From Psychroflexus montanilacus (GTDB lineage Bacteria > Bacteroidota > Bacteroidia > Flavobacteriales > Flavobacteriaceae), in the NCBI RefSeq assembly GCF_020164535.1, contig NZ_JAIQZC010000004.1, forward strand, positions 1 to 64,000: a stretch of DNA of 64,000 bases, in the 5' to 3' direction. Positions 1 through 8,502 of the stretch are shown in pieces. Position 1 is the stretch's first letter, and each line of letters opens with the position of its first letter. Position numbers and translations under genes: made by a program. The notes below the pieces were generated by a model. It was not told the DNA's origin. It saw only the letters and a program-made list of their open reading frames with translations, and did no database searches.

Positions 1-115
1 TCGTGAGTAGTGAGTCGTGAGTCGTGAGTCGTGAGTCGTGAGTCGTGAGTCGTGAGTCGTGAGTCGTGAGTCGTGAGTCGTGAGTCGTGAGTCGTGAGTC
101 GTGAGTCGTGAGTCG
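1..115. repeat. Heptamer satellite (TCGTGAG)n, at least 16 units
   Basis: Sixteen uninterrupted 7-bp units, one of them variant (TAGTGAG), run from the window edge to position 112 and end in TCG, so the array may continue leftward. The same heptamer with the same right-hand flank (TCGAAAATAAAAAT...) recurs with 2 units at 1688-1704 and 7 units at 4776-4827. Identical flanks with different copy number are what slipped-strand length variation produces. There are no spacers, so this is not CRISPR. Confidence 0.95.
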
Positions 116-740
116 AAAATAAAAATATGAAAGAACAAAGACAAAAGAAAATAGAACAAAGATTGGTCAACTGGTCAAAAGTTTAGTGTCATTCTGCCTG
201 CCCGTCTTAGGCGTGGAACGGTGTCTTTTCGGTGACTGAAGAATCTTTATATCTAGATGACTGAAAAGATCTCTCGTCACAACGTTTCCCTCGAGATGAC
301 AAAGGGCTATCGTATAGTTGTCAACCGTTTATCGTTCACAGTTGATCGTTTTCCGTTTAATCAAATGATAAACTAATCGTGTATTCGTATAATCGAGTAG
401 TCGGGATTGAAAAATTCGAGGCGACAAGATCAAGGAGAAAAGAAAATAGAACAAAGGACTAGATAAGGAGTCAAAAATCAAATTTTCTAAAATGATACGG
501 CAAGTTTTGAAAGTTGAACTTCGGTGTTCTGTATTCAATATTCAGTATTCATTAATCTTCATTCACCGCGGAGGCGCAGAGTTCGCAGAGATTTTAAATT
601 ACTCACAAGGCTTCAACTCACCACTCAAAGACTCACACCTACAACACTCCTATTTATTTCAAATTTACAAAAACTCACAAACTAAGAGACTCACCTACTC
701 AATACCTCACCACTCAGAAACTCAAGGACTCACAACTACC
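116..740. repeat. Gene-free stretch of dispersed repeat fragments
   Basis: No convincing gene is seen. It holds a purine-rich flank of the heptamer array (about 116-175), a diverged copy of the GTCATTC-type element (about 187-300), a block ATCGTTCACAGTTGATCG (about 330-350) that recurs near 1640, a block at 481-560 that recurs at about 1773-1850, and a degenerate run of ACTCACAAACTC-like 8-10-mers at about 600-735. The only ORFs here are short and run through these repeats. Confidence 0.7.
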
Positions 741-1301
741 TTACTTACCAGTATCGGGAATCCATTTGACTTCATCGGCATTTTTTTGCTTAGCGATGCA
801 ACGGGCCAGCACGAACAGGTAGTCTGAAAGCCGATTCAAATACTGTAAAACTTTATCGTCGAAAGGTTCCAAATTGAACAGAGCGGCACAAATGCGTTCT
901 GCGCGTCTGCAAACGGTTCTTGCCACATGGCAATGCGACACGGCTGCATGTCCGCCGGGCAATACAAAATGCGTCATTGGCGGTAAGTCTTCGTTCATCC
1001 TGTCGATTTCTTTTTCAAGAAAATCGATGTCTTCCTCTTTAAGTTGTGGTACTTTGGAGGCGTTAGAGGCTTTACCAGGATCGGAAGCTAAAATCGCCCC
1101 TACCGTGAATAGCTTTTCCTGAATGATAATCAGTCCCGCTTTAGACGCTTGATCCAAATCCTGATCCCTGACTAAACCTAAATTGGCATTCAGTTCATCT
1201 ACCGTTCCGTAACTGTCTATCCTGATGTTATGCTTAGCCACGCGCTTCCCTCCAAATAAGGACGTCGTGCCTTTATCACCTGTTTTGGTATATATTTTCA
1301 T
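741..1301 (-). CDS. Cob(I)alamin adenosyltransferase, PduO type
   Basis: Predicted to transfer the adenosyl group of ATP to cob(I)alamin, giving adenosylcobalamin in the cytoplasm. The 186-residue protein has the usual family length. It carries the N-terminal ATP-binding signature TGDKGTTSLFGG (residues 7-18), the FxLPGG stretch (112-117), the RRAER motif (132-136) and NRLSDYLF (156-163), all hallmarks of the PduO fold rather than the CobA or EutT types. It starts with ATG at 1301. It stands alone with repeats on both sides, and no cobalamin riboswitch or biosynthesis gene is visible, so it probably serves cobalamin salvage or an adenosylcobalamin-dependent enzyme elsewhere. Confidence 0.93.
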   Translation of the reverse strand: MKIYTKTGDKGTTSLFGGKRVAKHNIRIDSYGTVDELNANLGLVRDQDLDQASKAGLIIIQEKLFTVGAILASDPGKASNASKVPQLKEEDIDFLEKEIDRMNEDLPPMTHFVLPGGHAAVSHCHVARTVCRRAERICAALFNLEPFDDKVLQYLNRLSDYLFVLARCIAKQKNADEVKWIPDTGK

Positions 1302-2274
1302 TCTTTAGTTTTTTTAATGTAAAGATAGAAAGAATAAAAGGCTTATGAATAATTGGAAACGACAAGAACAAGGAGAAAAGAAAATAGAACAAAGACTGGG
1401 CAAGAGACAAAGAGTGGATTGTCGTTCTGAATGTAGCGTAGCGGAGTGAAGAATCTCCCATGTCGAAGAGATTCCTCGTCGAAGCAAAAGCTTCTCTGTC
1501 GGAATGACAAGGACTTACTGTCATTATGAAGGAGCCTTTTCGGCGACTGAAGAATCTTTATTTATCCACGAATGAAAAGATCTCTCGTCACTTCATTTTC
1601 CTCGAGATGACAAAGGGTTGTCGTGTAGTTGTCATTCGTTTATCGTTCACAGTTGATCGTTTCCCGTGTGATCAAATGATAGACTAATCGTGAGTCGTGA
1701 GTCGAAAATAAAAATTTGAAATGACAAGAACAAAGAGAAAAGAAAATAGAACAAAGACTGGGCAATGGGTCAGAAATTAAATTTTCTGAGATGAAACGGC
1801 AAGTTTTGAAAGTTGATGTTCGGTGTTTTGTATTCGATATTCAGTATTCAGAAGTTGGTGAGTTTATGAGTTATTGAGGGATTAGGCTTTCTGGGGCTAT
1901 AACTTTCAAAGCAATTCTATCATTATATTAATTAATTTTAGATCGAATGAATGCTTTCATTACTTTTTTAGTTCACCCCAGTTGTTATTGATTAAGTGTT
2001 CATAAATCTCGTTCCTCGATTTGCATCGCCGAAAAAAGAAACAATCCCCAAAGCATTGGGGACTAAGCTTATTTTTATGTCTTTAAAAACTACGAAAGTA
2101 TCTCCTCTACACAACGCCAACCGTTTACTAGGGCACTGATCCTTCAGCCTTTCTTCGATAATTTCTTGTTTTTTAGCTTACATAAAAAGTAGGCCATTCC
2201 TGAGAATTGTGTTTAATTCTTAATCATTTTACTCACCTCTCACAAACTCAAATACTCATAACTATTATACTACC
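1302..2274. repeat. Gene-free stretch with dispersed repeats
   Basis: About 1 kb without a supportable gene. It has copies of the purine-rich flank (about 1357-1395 and 1728-1760), a GTCATTC-type element with GAATGTAGCGTAGCGGAG (about 1420-1490), a second diverged element (about 1518-1610), two TCGTGAG units (1688-1701), and the block shared with 481-560 (about 1773-1850). A 7-bp hairpin TCCCCAA/TTGGGGA lies at about 2045-2062. Its role is unclear because it does not directly follow a gene. Confidence 0.6.
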
Positions 2275-4542
2275 TCAAAACTCCTGTCTTGCTTCTTCGT
2301 AATATTCCTTGAACAACTCCAACAGAGCAATGGAGGTTTTGGTTAAGTTTTTGGTCTCGAGTAAAATGCCGAAGTAAAGTTTGGAATTTTTTGGACTATT
2401 CTCTGTATCGCGAATTCTATCGATCTGCTTTTGAAGCAGGTCTGAAATTTTATCCAAGACCTTTTTCTCGTCAGTAATCAGCTGCTCAATGCTATCAAAT
2501 TCAGAAGACTGAAAGGCTTTTACCAGCTCTCCATATACCTCATCCAAATCCCTTTGAACACTCTTTAAATCACGAATCTGACTGAATTTTAGATTCTTAT
2601 GGTTATTGCTAACGTGGGTATGGCTACTTCTGGTAATGTAAGCCAGCGACTGCACCATATCCTGAAGGTAATCCAGGGTTAACACATAAAATTTGGACGC
2701 TTCCACATTGGTGTCCTCCAAAGATTTGATGTAATAAAATATATTATCTTTTAGTTCATCTATCGTCAATTCAAGCTCCTCCTGTGTTTTCAGACTTTTT
2801 TTCAATCGGCTCAAATCATGATACCCTAAATTGTTGACGACATCTAACAGCAAGTCATTGACCCCTGAAATGATCTTTACAATATTTTCAGAAGACTCTT
2901 TGGTCATCTCATTGATCGTGATGATGTCAGTTTTATTGAATTTTTTGTGTTCACGTTCGTATTTAGCCCGTTTGGAATGTCTTATAGCACTACGTACAAT
3001 GGAGAATAAGGCTATCAGTAGCAAAACACCAATCGCATAATACGATCCAAACCAGATCACAAGCGAGAGTAAGCCTGCAGCTGTAAAGGCAATGGCGGCC
3101 GTTGCAATCCAGCTTCCAATCACATTGAACACCCCTGCAACTCTGTAAACAGCACTCTCCCTGCCCCAGGCTCTGTCACCAAAAGAAGTTCCCATAGCTA
3201 CCATAAACGTCACATAAGTAGTGGACAGTGGCAAGGTATAGCTAGTCGCCAGTGTAATCAAAATACTTGCTAACACCAGGTTAACCGATGCTCTCAACAA
3301 ATCGAACGCAGGCTTGGCCACTCCTTTCTTATATTCAAATGCTTTTTCCGGATAACTGAATCGGCTGTTGATTTTATCCTGAATGGGCTCGGATAAGACC
3401 TGAGAAAACGTTTGCCCAACAAATACGGAGTACCTCACCACGGTCCTGGATAAAGCATTGGGCTGAAAGCGTTCCTGGCCTTCTCCCTGTCGACCAAGAT
3501 TGACTCCGGTTTGTACCACATATTGTGCTTTACTCGAAAACCAAAGCGTTACCACCATGATTGCTCCAGCGGTCACCAGTAAAAAAACCGGGGTTTGCAC
3601 TTCACCCGATAAACCGTCCATCAGGAACTCAGAAGGCAGAACTCCAGACGCTAAAAAAGCCTCCTGCCACAGGAGAAAAGACTGCCAGGCAGCGATACTT
3701 ACACCTATAAAATTGACCAAATCGTTACCCGCAAAGGCCAAAGCCAGGGCAAAGGTACCTATCACGACTATTACCTTAAGAATATGACATTTAAAGACCT
3801 GAATAAGCAGCTGAGACATCAGCGTCCAGAACACAAAACTAAGGCTTAAGATCCAGATTTTATTTTCAAGCACCTGCTCAATGATATTCTGATCCAGAAA
3901 GGTGATCGAATTGGTACCCTTCAGCAGTATAAAGTAAGTAATTGCAGACAGGGAAATCCCGCCATACAATCCTCCGATGTATTTCAATTTTCTATGGTAA
4001 TCAAAAGAAAAAACCAGTCTGGACACAAACTGAACTGCCGCGCCTACGATAAAGGCTACAAAAACGGAAATGAGAATTCCCAAACTGATCTCGGAGGCCT
4101 TTTGGACATTGATAAACTGCTCCAAACTTGCAAAACCCTCACCAGTCTCATAAAGCTTCAACAGGGAAATGACTACAGCAGCACCAAGAAGTTCGAATAC
4201 TACAGACACCGTTGTAGAGGTAGGAATACCGAGAGAATTAAAAAAATCCAACAGCAAAATATCCGTGATCAACACCGCTAAAAAGATAATGATGATTTCG
4301 TCAAAAAAGAACAACTCCGGATTGAAGATACCCTTCCGTGCGACTTCCATCAACCCCGACGAAAATACTGCACCCGCCAAAATCCCAAGTCCAGCTACAA
4401 TCAATATGGTACGCATAGGGACAGCTTTGGACCCTATCGCCGAATTCAGGAAATTTACCGCGTCATTACTCACCCCTACAACCAGGTCGGCTATAGCGAG
4501 AAAGAACAACAAAACGATAAGGGAAATGTAAAGCGTTTCCAT
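2275..4542 (-). CDS. Inorganic phosphate transporter (PiT family) with C-terminal PhoU-like domain
   Basis: Predicted ion-coupled phosphate permease of the inner membrane. The first two thirds (about residues 1-520) are very hydrophobic with many membrane segments. They contain the duplicated PiT signature: GVSNDAVNFLNSAIGSKA near the N terminus and FAGNDLVNFIGVSIAAW in the second half. Residues from about 540 to 755 are soluble and helical and resemble PhoU-like regulators such as those encoded beside pit genes. At 755 residues it is much longer than a stand-alone PiT permease, so this is a transporter-regulator fusion. It is monocistronic with repeat DNA on both sides and starts with ATG at 4542. 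Confidence 0.9.
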   Translation of the reverse strand: METLYISLIVLLFFLAIADLVVGVSNDAVNFLNSAIGSKAVPMRTILIVAGLGILAGAVFSSGLMEVARKGIFNPELFFFDEIIIIFLAVLITDILLLDFFNSLGIPTSTTVSVVFELLGAAVVISLLKLYETGEGFASLEQFINVQKASEISLGILISVFVAFIVGAAVQFVSRLVFSFDYHRKLKYIGGLYGGISLSAITYFILLKGTNSITFLDQNIIEQVLENKIWILSLSFVFWTLMSQLLIQVFKCHILKVIVVIGTFALALAFAGNDLVNFIGVSIAAWQSFLLWQEAFLASGVLPSEFLMDGLSGEVQTPVFLLVTAGAIMVVTLWFSSKAQYVVQTGVNLGRQGEGQERFQPNALSRTVVRYSVFVGQTFSQVLSEPIQDKINSRFSYPEKAFEYKKGVAKPAFDLLRASVNLVLASILITLATSYTLPLSTTYVTFMVAMGTSFGDRAWGRESAVYRVAGVFNVIGSWIATAAIAFTAAGLLSLVIWFGSYYAIGVLLLIALFSIVRSAIRHSKRAKYEREHKKFNKTDIITINEMTKESSENIVKIISGVNDLLLDVVNNLGYHDLSRLKKSLKTQEELELTIDELKDNIFYYIKSLEDTNVEASKFYVLTLDYLQDMVQSLAYITRSSHTHVSNNHKNLKFSQIRDLKSVQRDLDEVYGELVKAFQSSEFDSIEQLITDEKKVLDKISDLLQKQIDRIRDTENSPKNSKLYFGILLETKNLTKTSIALLELFKEYYEEARQEF

Positions 4543-4716
4543 TTAGAAAAAATCAACCGCAAAAATGATACTTTCTTATGGTCTGGCGAAGGCTCTATTG
4601 TTATGAAATGATTAAGATAGTGGTCTTTTTCCGGTCATTTGTTGGCAGTTTTTCGTGGAGGCGTTTATTCGTTTATTCGTTATTCGAATAGTCGAAGAGT
4701 CTTAGGGCTTTCTTAT

Positions 4717-4827
4717 GTCTCCTCGAGTGTTTTCATGTAGTAAAACGGAATGAAAAAGTATCGAGAGGTGGTTTGTCGTGAGTCGTGAGTCGTGAGTCGT
4801 GAGTCGTGAGTCGTGAGTCGTGAGTCG
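4717..4827. repeat. TCTCCTCGAG hairpin element followed by a 7-unit TCGTGAG array
   Basis: Positions 4717-4774 are one copy of a roughly 58-bp element whose ends pair imperfectly (CCTCGA...TTTTCAT against ATGAAAAAG..TCGAGAGG). Other copies are at 7248-7292 (internal deletion), 7668-7725 and 9797-9854. Immediately after it come seven TCGTGAG units (4776-4824) and the same purine-rich flank seen after position 115. Confidence 0.85.
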
Positions 4828-4898
4828 AAAATAAAAATATGAAAGAACAAAGACAAAAGAAAATAGAACAAAGACAGGGCAAGGGTCAAAGAGTGGAT

Positions 4899-5490
4899 TG
4901 TCGTTCTGAATGTAGCGTAGCGGAGTGAAGAATCTTCCATGTCGAAGAGATTCCTCGTCGAAGCGAAAAGCTTCTCTGTCGGAATGACAAGGACTTACTG
5001 TGATTCTACCTGCCTGCGCCTTAGGCGTGGAACAAAGCCTTTTCGGTAACTGAAGAATCTCCCATATCGAAGAGATTCCTCGTCTAAGCGAAAAGCTTCT
5101 CTATCGGAATGACAAGGACTTACTGTCATTCTACCCTCCCGCCTTAGGCGTGGAACGGAGCCTTTTCGGCGACTGAAGAATCTCCCATGTCGAAGAGATT
5201 CCTCGTCTAAGCGAAGAGCTTCTCTGTCGGAATGACAAGGACTTACTGTCATTCTGCCCGCCCCCTTAAGGCGTGGAACGGAGCCTTTTCGGCGACTGAA
5301 GAATCTCCCATGTCGAAGAGATTCCTCGTCAAAGCGAAAAGCTTCTCTATCGGAATGACAAGGACTTACTGTCATTCTACCCTCCCGCCTTAGGCGTGGA
5401 ACGGAGCCTTTTCGGCAACTGAAAAATCTCCTATGCCGAAGAGATTCCTCGTCGAAGCGAAAAGCTTCTCTGTCGGAATGACAAGGGCTT
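4899..5490. repeat. Tandem array of a 123-bp GTCATTC-bounded element, four full copies plus a partial
   Basis: Units start at 5000, 5125, 5248 and 5371 (periods 125, 123, 123), with a diverged partial copy at about 4899-4999. Each unit starts GTCATTCT and ends in GGAATGAC before a short linker, so its ends are inverted repeats. Inside is a second imperfect dyad (GAAGAGATTCCTCGTC with AAGCTTCTCT). Single diverged members occur at about 187-300, 1420-1490, 1518-1610 and 62600-62699. Because 123 is divisible by three, a 167-codon frame stays open on the minus strand, but this looks like a by-product of the period. Confidence 0.92.
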
Positions 5491-5525
5491 GTTGTCAAAT
5501 GCCTAGTAAGCTATCCCATAAAAAA

Positions 5526-5551
5526 ACTCCGAAAGATAGCTCTTTCGGAGT
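5526..5551 (-). terminator. Intrinsic terminator of the OmpA gene
   Basis: A perfect 11-bp stem (ACTCCGAAAGA / TCTTTCGGAGT) with a 4-nt loop. On the minus strand it is followed by a run of U (complement of A at about 5519-5526). It lies about 27 bp past the stop codon of the minus-strand gene ending at 5578. Confidence 0.9.
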
Positions 5552-5577
5552 TTTAGTAATTTTTTTTAAAAGGGCTT

Positions 5578-6864
5578 TTATCTCAGTTCGAAGGAAACTC
5601 TTCTTACGATTTGTCTGGCTTCCTGAGATCCTTTATCTACAGAACTATCTACACCACCACCTCTATAGCTTAGGCGAGATTCTTCGATACCTGAAGCAAT
5701 AACAATGTCATATACTTTCTTAGCACGATTTTCTGATAAGGTTTTGTTGTAATCTGAGTTACCAATCTGGTCAGCATATCCAGTTAGGACTGCTTCTGCT
5801 TCCGGATGGGCTCTCATATATTTTACGATTTGGTTGATCGCATCCAGAGAATAGTATTCTGGCTGAGTGCTGTCGAATCTAAAGTAAACATTGATCAAAT
5901 TGTCGTTGGCATTAGGCTTCACACCTTCTACACCACCAGCGAAATAGGTTTCTTTAGCAAATTCCTTGGTTACGTACATTTTTTCCAAAGAGCTTTCCAA
6001 CTCGTCTGGAATACCGTTTTGGTTTCTGTCGATAGACTCTCCTTTGGTATTTACAGCAACCCCCGAGGTTGTATTTGGCTCTCTGTCCAGATAATCTGGA
6101 ACACCGTCTTTATCGGTATCCTGCATATCACGCTGAATTTTAGCTAACTGATTTTCAAGTTCTTCTACACGCTCTCCAAATAATTTTTTAGGGGAGTTAT
6201 CTACCCAGTCTGCGTGTTTTTCATGCTTGCCTAAATAGATAGAAAGCCCAGCCGTTGCCGTCACAATCATCCCATCAAAGTTTCTGGTTTGTGCATTTGG
6301 ACGACCATCAACAGTCAAATCCTGACCAAGGTTTCCTAAAACGGAAAGGTCTACGTTAAAGGAAAAACGCTCTGATAACTTGATTTGGGGAGTAATCCCT
6401 CCCATAAAATTAAGCAGAGTTTCACTTTCATTGGCTAACACTGCATTTGCAGGTAAAGAAACGTGAGTCATACCAGCACCCGCATGAAATAACAAGTTGA
6501 AACGCTGAGTAAATTCTCTAAAGCCTAAGATGTTACCTAAATTGGCCACACCTTCCAGGTTAGCCCGGAAAAATTCGGTATCTACGTCAAAGGCTGGATC
6601 TGAAGTATTGGTACTTTCAAAATAAAGACCACTTACCTTTAGTCCAAATTTATCATTGAACATGTAACGTGCCCCAGCTTCAAACGCTAAATCCTGTAAT
6701 TTGGTATCGAAAGGAATATCTTCAGTAACTGGTGAAGATGCTTTGGCTACACCTACTCCAAGATCCAAAGAAAACTTGTTGAAGTCCTGGGTTAAACTTT
6801 CCTGTGCAAAGCTGTTAAATGAAAAAGCGGCAAGGACAAAAGTGAATAATGTAATTTTTTTCAT
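5578..6864 (-). CDS. OmpA family outer-membrane protein with TSP3 linker
   Basis: Predicted to sit in the outer membrane and bind peptidoglycan. Residues 1-21 form a signal peptide (MKKITLFTFVLAAFSFNSFAQ). About 25-215 look like a membrane beta-barrel. About 245-290 hold aspartate-rich calcium-binding TSP3-type repeats (DTDKDGVPDYLD and DRNQNGIPDELE). The last 115 residues are an OmpA domain, with FRFDS, LTGYADQIGNSDYN and LSENRAKKV. The 428-residue architecture of barrel, TSP3 and OmpA is typical of Bacteroidota. It is a single gene with its own -7 element and terminator. Confidence 0.93.
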   Translation of the reverse strand: MKKITLFTFVLAAFSFNSFAQESLTQDFNKFSLDLGVGVAKASSPVTEDIPFDTKLQDLAFEAGARYMFNDKFGLKVSGLYFESTNTSDPAFDVDTEFFRANLEGVANLGNILGFREFTQRFNLLFHAGAGMTHVSLPANAVLANESETLLNFMGGITPQIKLSERFSFNVDLSVLGNLGQDLTVDGRPNAQTRNFDGMIVTATAGLSIYLGKHEKHADWVDNSPKKLFGERVEELENQLAKIQRDMQDTDKDGVPDYLDREPNTTSGVAVNTKGESIDRNQNGIPDELESSLEKMYVTKEFAKETYFAGGVEGVKPNANDNLINVYFRFDSTQPEYYSLDAINQIVKYMRAHPEAEAVLTGYADQIGNSDYNKTLSENRAKKVYDIVIASGIEESRLSYRGGGVDSSVDKGSQEARQIVRRVSFELR

Positions 6865-6884
6865 AATCCTGATTTTATATATAA

Positions 6885-6892
6885 CAAATATA
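6885..6892 (-). promoter_or_regulatory. Bacteroidota -7 element before the OmpA gene
   Basis: The minus strand reads TATATTTG, matching TAnnTTTG, 20 bp upstream of the ATG. No clear -33 TTG was found, so the call rests on the -7 box and its position. Confidence 0.5.
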
Positions 6893-7052
6893 TAGTCTTC
6901 CTTTTAAACTGAATATAGAATTTATTTGAAATTTTAAGAATTGTAGCGTATTTTCAATCAATTAGTTACTAATTATTTAAAGTTTGCCTCGAGTATTTAT
7001 AAATTGCTTATCTCTCCCTTTAATCCCAAAGGGGGGATTGTTCCCCCTAACC

Positions 7053-7292
7053 CCCAAAGGGGGGATTGTTTATCGTGTAGTTGTTATCCGTTTTCAGTTG
7101 ATCGTAAATTGTGTAATCGTGTAATGGTATAATCGGATAGCGGGATTTCGACCTGCCTTCCAAGGAATGCAGGCAGGTACAATCCGACTGAGGCGGGACA
7201 TTCAAACTTCGGTTTTTAGGTCCCTTGCCTAAAAAGAAATAACGTATGTCTCCTCAAGTAAAACGGAATGAAAAAGTATCGAGAGGTGGTTT
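7053..7292. repeat. Composite direct repeat, left copy (partner 9603-9854)
   Basis: A roughly 240-bp stack recurs nearly unchanged at 9603-9854. In order it holds a CCAAAGGGGGGATTG block, an 8-bp TCGTGTAA-type degenerate satellite, a GCCTGC/GCAGGC hairpin, a CCGCCTGAGGCGGG hairpin and a TCTCCTC hairpin element (here with an internal deletion). The two copies enclose the gene at 8503-9255. Confidence 0.85.
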
Positions 7293-8110
7293 CGGTGTTT
7301 AAGGGTCAAACGAGGTTTCGATATATCCGCCTGAGGCGGACACTCAGCCAAGGTTTTAAGTTTGTTATTGAACTAACTTGCGTAACTTGGGAGGTAGGTT
7401 CAACCTAATAGATTGAGATAAAATAATTGCTTCTGTTCATTTTTTCTTGACAAAAAACGAACCAAAAAGTCAAGCCTGATTTAAGGAAATTTTTGCTTCG
7501 TTACTCTACGCAAAACCCCTGCTGGCTTATTCGCTTCATGCCTGTTACTTCGTAACGCACTTCCGCGAAAGCCACAGGTATTTCTGGAAATCAGTCGGCT
7601 TTCTACTAATTAGATATTTACTATTTTAATTTATGTGAAATTTAGTCTTAAACATGTAATAACGGATGTCTCCTCGGGTGTTTTCATGGAGTAAAACGGA
7701 ATGAAAAAGTATCGAGAGGTGCGTTGATGTTAGAGGGTCTGAAGAGGTATCGATACAAATTCCACTTTTTCCAAAAAAAGTGAAATCCACTCAACCTGAC
7801 ATATATTTTTACTTAGGTTTCTATTAATTTTTAGTAAGTCGGGTTTTATGATCCGTTTTCAATGTGGCTTCGATACATCCGCCTGTGGCGGACACTCAGC
7901 CACCGGTTTTTAGATTCCTTGCCTGAAAAGAAATAAAGTATGTCTCCTCGAGTCTAAACCAACTGAATTATAGAATAAAACTTAAAACCAATTGTAGTCT
8001 ACAACTACATTTATACCATCGAGATGTTTAACAATTTTTAATGATAATCGATTTGATTTTGGGGGCAGCGCCCACAAATCTTAATAACTTACTGTATCAA
8101 ATTAAAATGA
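7293..8110. repeat. Gene-free stretch of stacked hairpin repeats
   Basis: No gene is seen. Two copies of a dispersed element with a CCGCC/GGCGG hairpin between TCGATAYATC and ACACTCAGCCA lie at about 7318-7355 and 7865-7905. A block at about 7435-7612, including CGAAAGCCACAGGTATTTCT, has a diverged relative at about 38690-38960. A third TCTCCTCG hairpin copy is at 7668-7725. A short GGGGGCAGCGCCC hairpin at about 8061-8073 belongs to the family that flanks the transposase at 55.3 kb. Confidence 0.7.
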
Positions 8111-8167
8111 AGGGGCAGCGCCCTGACATCTCAAATATGTCAAAAATATGTCAGGGCTAACGCCCCT
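8111..8167. repeat. Inverted doublet of the AGGGGC..GCCCTGACAT hairpin repeat
   Basis: AGGGGCAGCGCCCTGACAT (8111-8129) faces ATGTCAGGGCTAACGCCCCT (8148-8167) across an 18-bp spacer. Each arm is itself a small hairpin (GGGC-N3/4-GCCC). The same hairpin is present about 30 times around the IS200-like transposase at 55306-55767, so this is a remote doublet of that family. Confidence 0.9.
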
Positions 8168-8170
8168 TTT

Positions 8171-8490
8171 TGAAACTCACCCCTATGTGGTTTTAGATTC
8201 CGTAGCAAACACTGAATAAAGAAAGCCACCTGAACTCAATCAGATGGCTTGAAGCTATGAATTCATCAAGGCTTAAGACTCTTTCTGAAACTCACCTGTA
8301 TGTGGTTTTAGATTCAGTAGCAAACACGGAATAAAGAAAGCCACCTGAACTCAATCAGATGGCTTGAAGCTATGAATTCATCAAGGCTTAAGACTCTTTT
8401 TGAAACTCACCTCTATGTGGTTTTAAATTCAGTAGCAAACACGGAATTAAAAAAGCCACCTGAACTCAATCAGATGGCTTAAGCTAACTT
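8171..8490. repeat. Three tandem 115-bp units, each carrying the same terminator-like hairpin
   Basis: Units begin at 8171, 8286 and 8401; the third is truncated after its hairpin. Each unit has an 11-bp stem AAGCCACCTGA / TCAGATGGCTT (8223-8250, 8338-8365, 8453-8480). Units 1 and 2 also carry a perfect ATGAATTCAT palindrome. The third hairpin lies 23 bp past the stop of the minus-strand gene at 8503, so the unit probably arose by duplication of that gene's 3' end. Confidence 0.9.
8453..8480 (-). terminator. Intrinsic terminator of the gene at 8503-9255
   Basis: An 11-bp stem with a 6-nt loop. On the minus strand the one mismatch becomes a G-U pair and the stem is followed by about six U (complement of A at 8449-8454). 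The two upstream tandem copies (8338-8365, 8223-8250) would act as back-up terminators. Confidence 0.8.
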
Positions 8491-8502
8491 TGCAGTTTTA
8501 AA

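Noticed and set aside
1-115. CRISPR or a minisatellite inside a gene
   Set aside because: The 7-bp units have no spacers, and no coding frame extends through the array.
741-1301. Cobalamin riboswitch upstream of the adenosyltransferase
   Set aside because: The upstream region (1302-1500) contains only dispersed repeats and no B12-box-like sequence that I can see.
2045-2062. Terminator of the phosphate transporter gene
   Set aside because: The hairpin lies more than 200 bp past the stop codon and has no U-run directly after it.
4995-5498. A 167-codon minus-strand frame through the 123-bp tandem repeat
   Set aside because: The frame exists because the period is a multiple of three. No promoter or start context is seen, and the composition is unlike the genes nearby.
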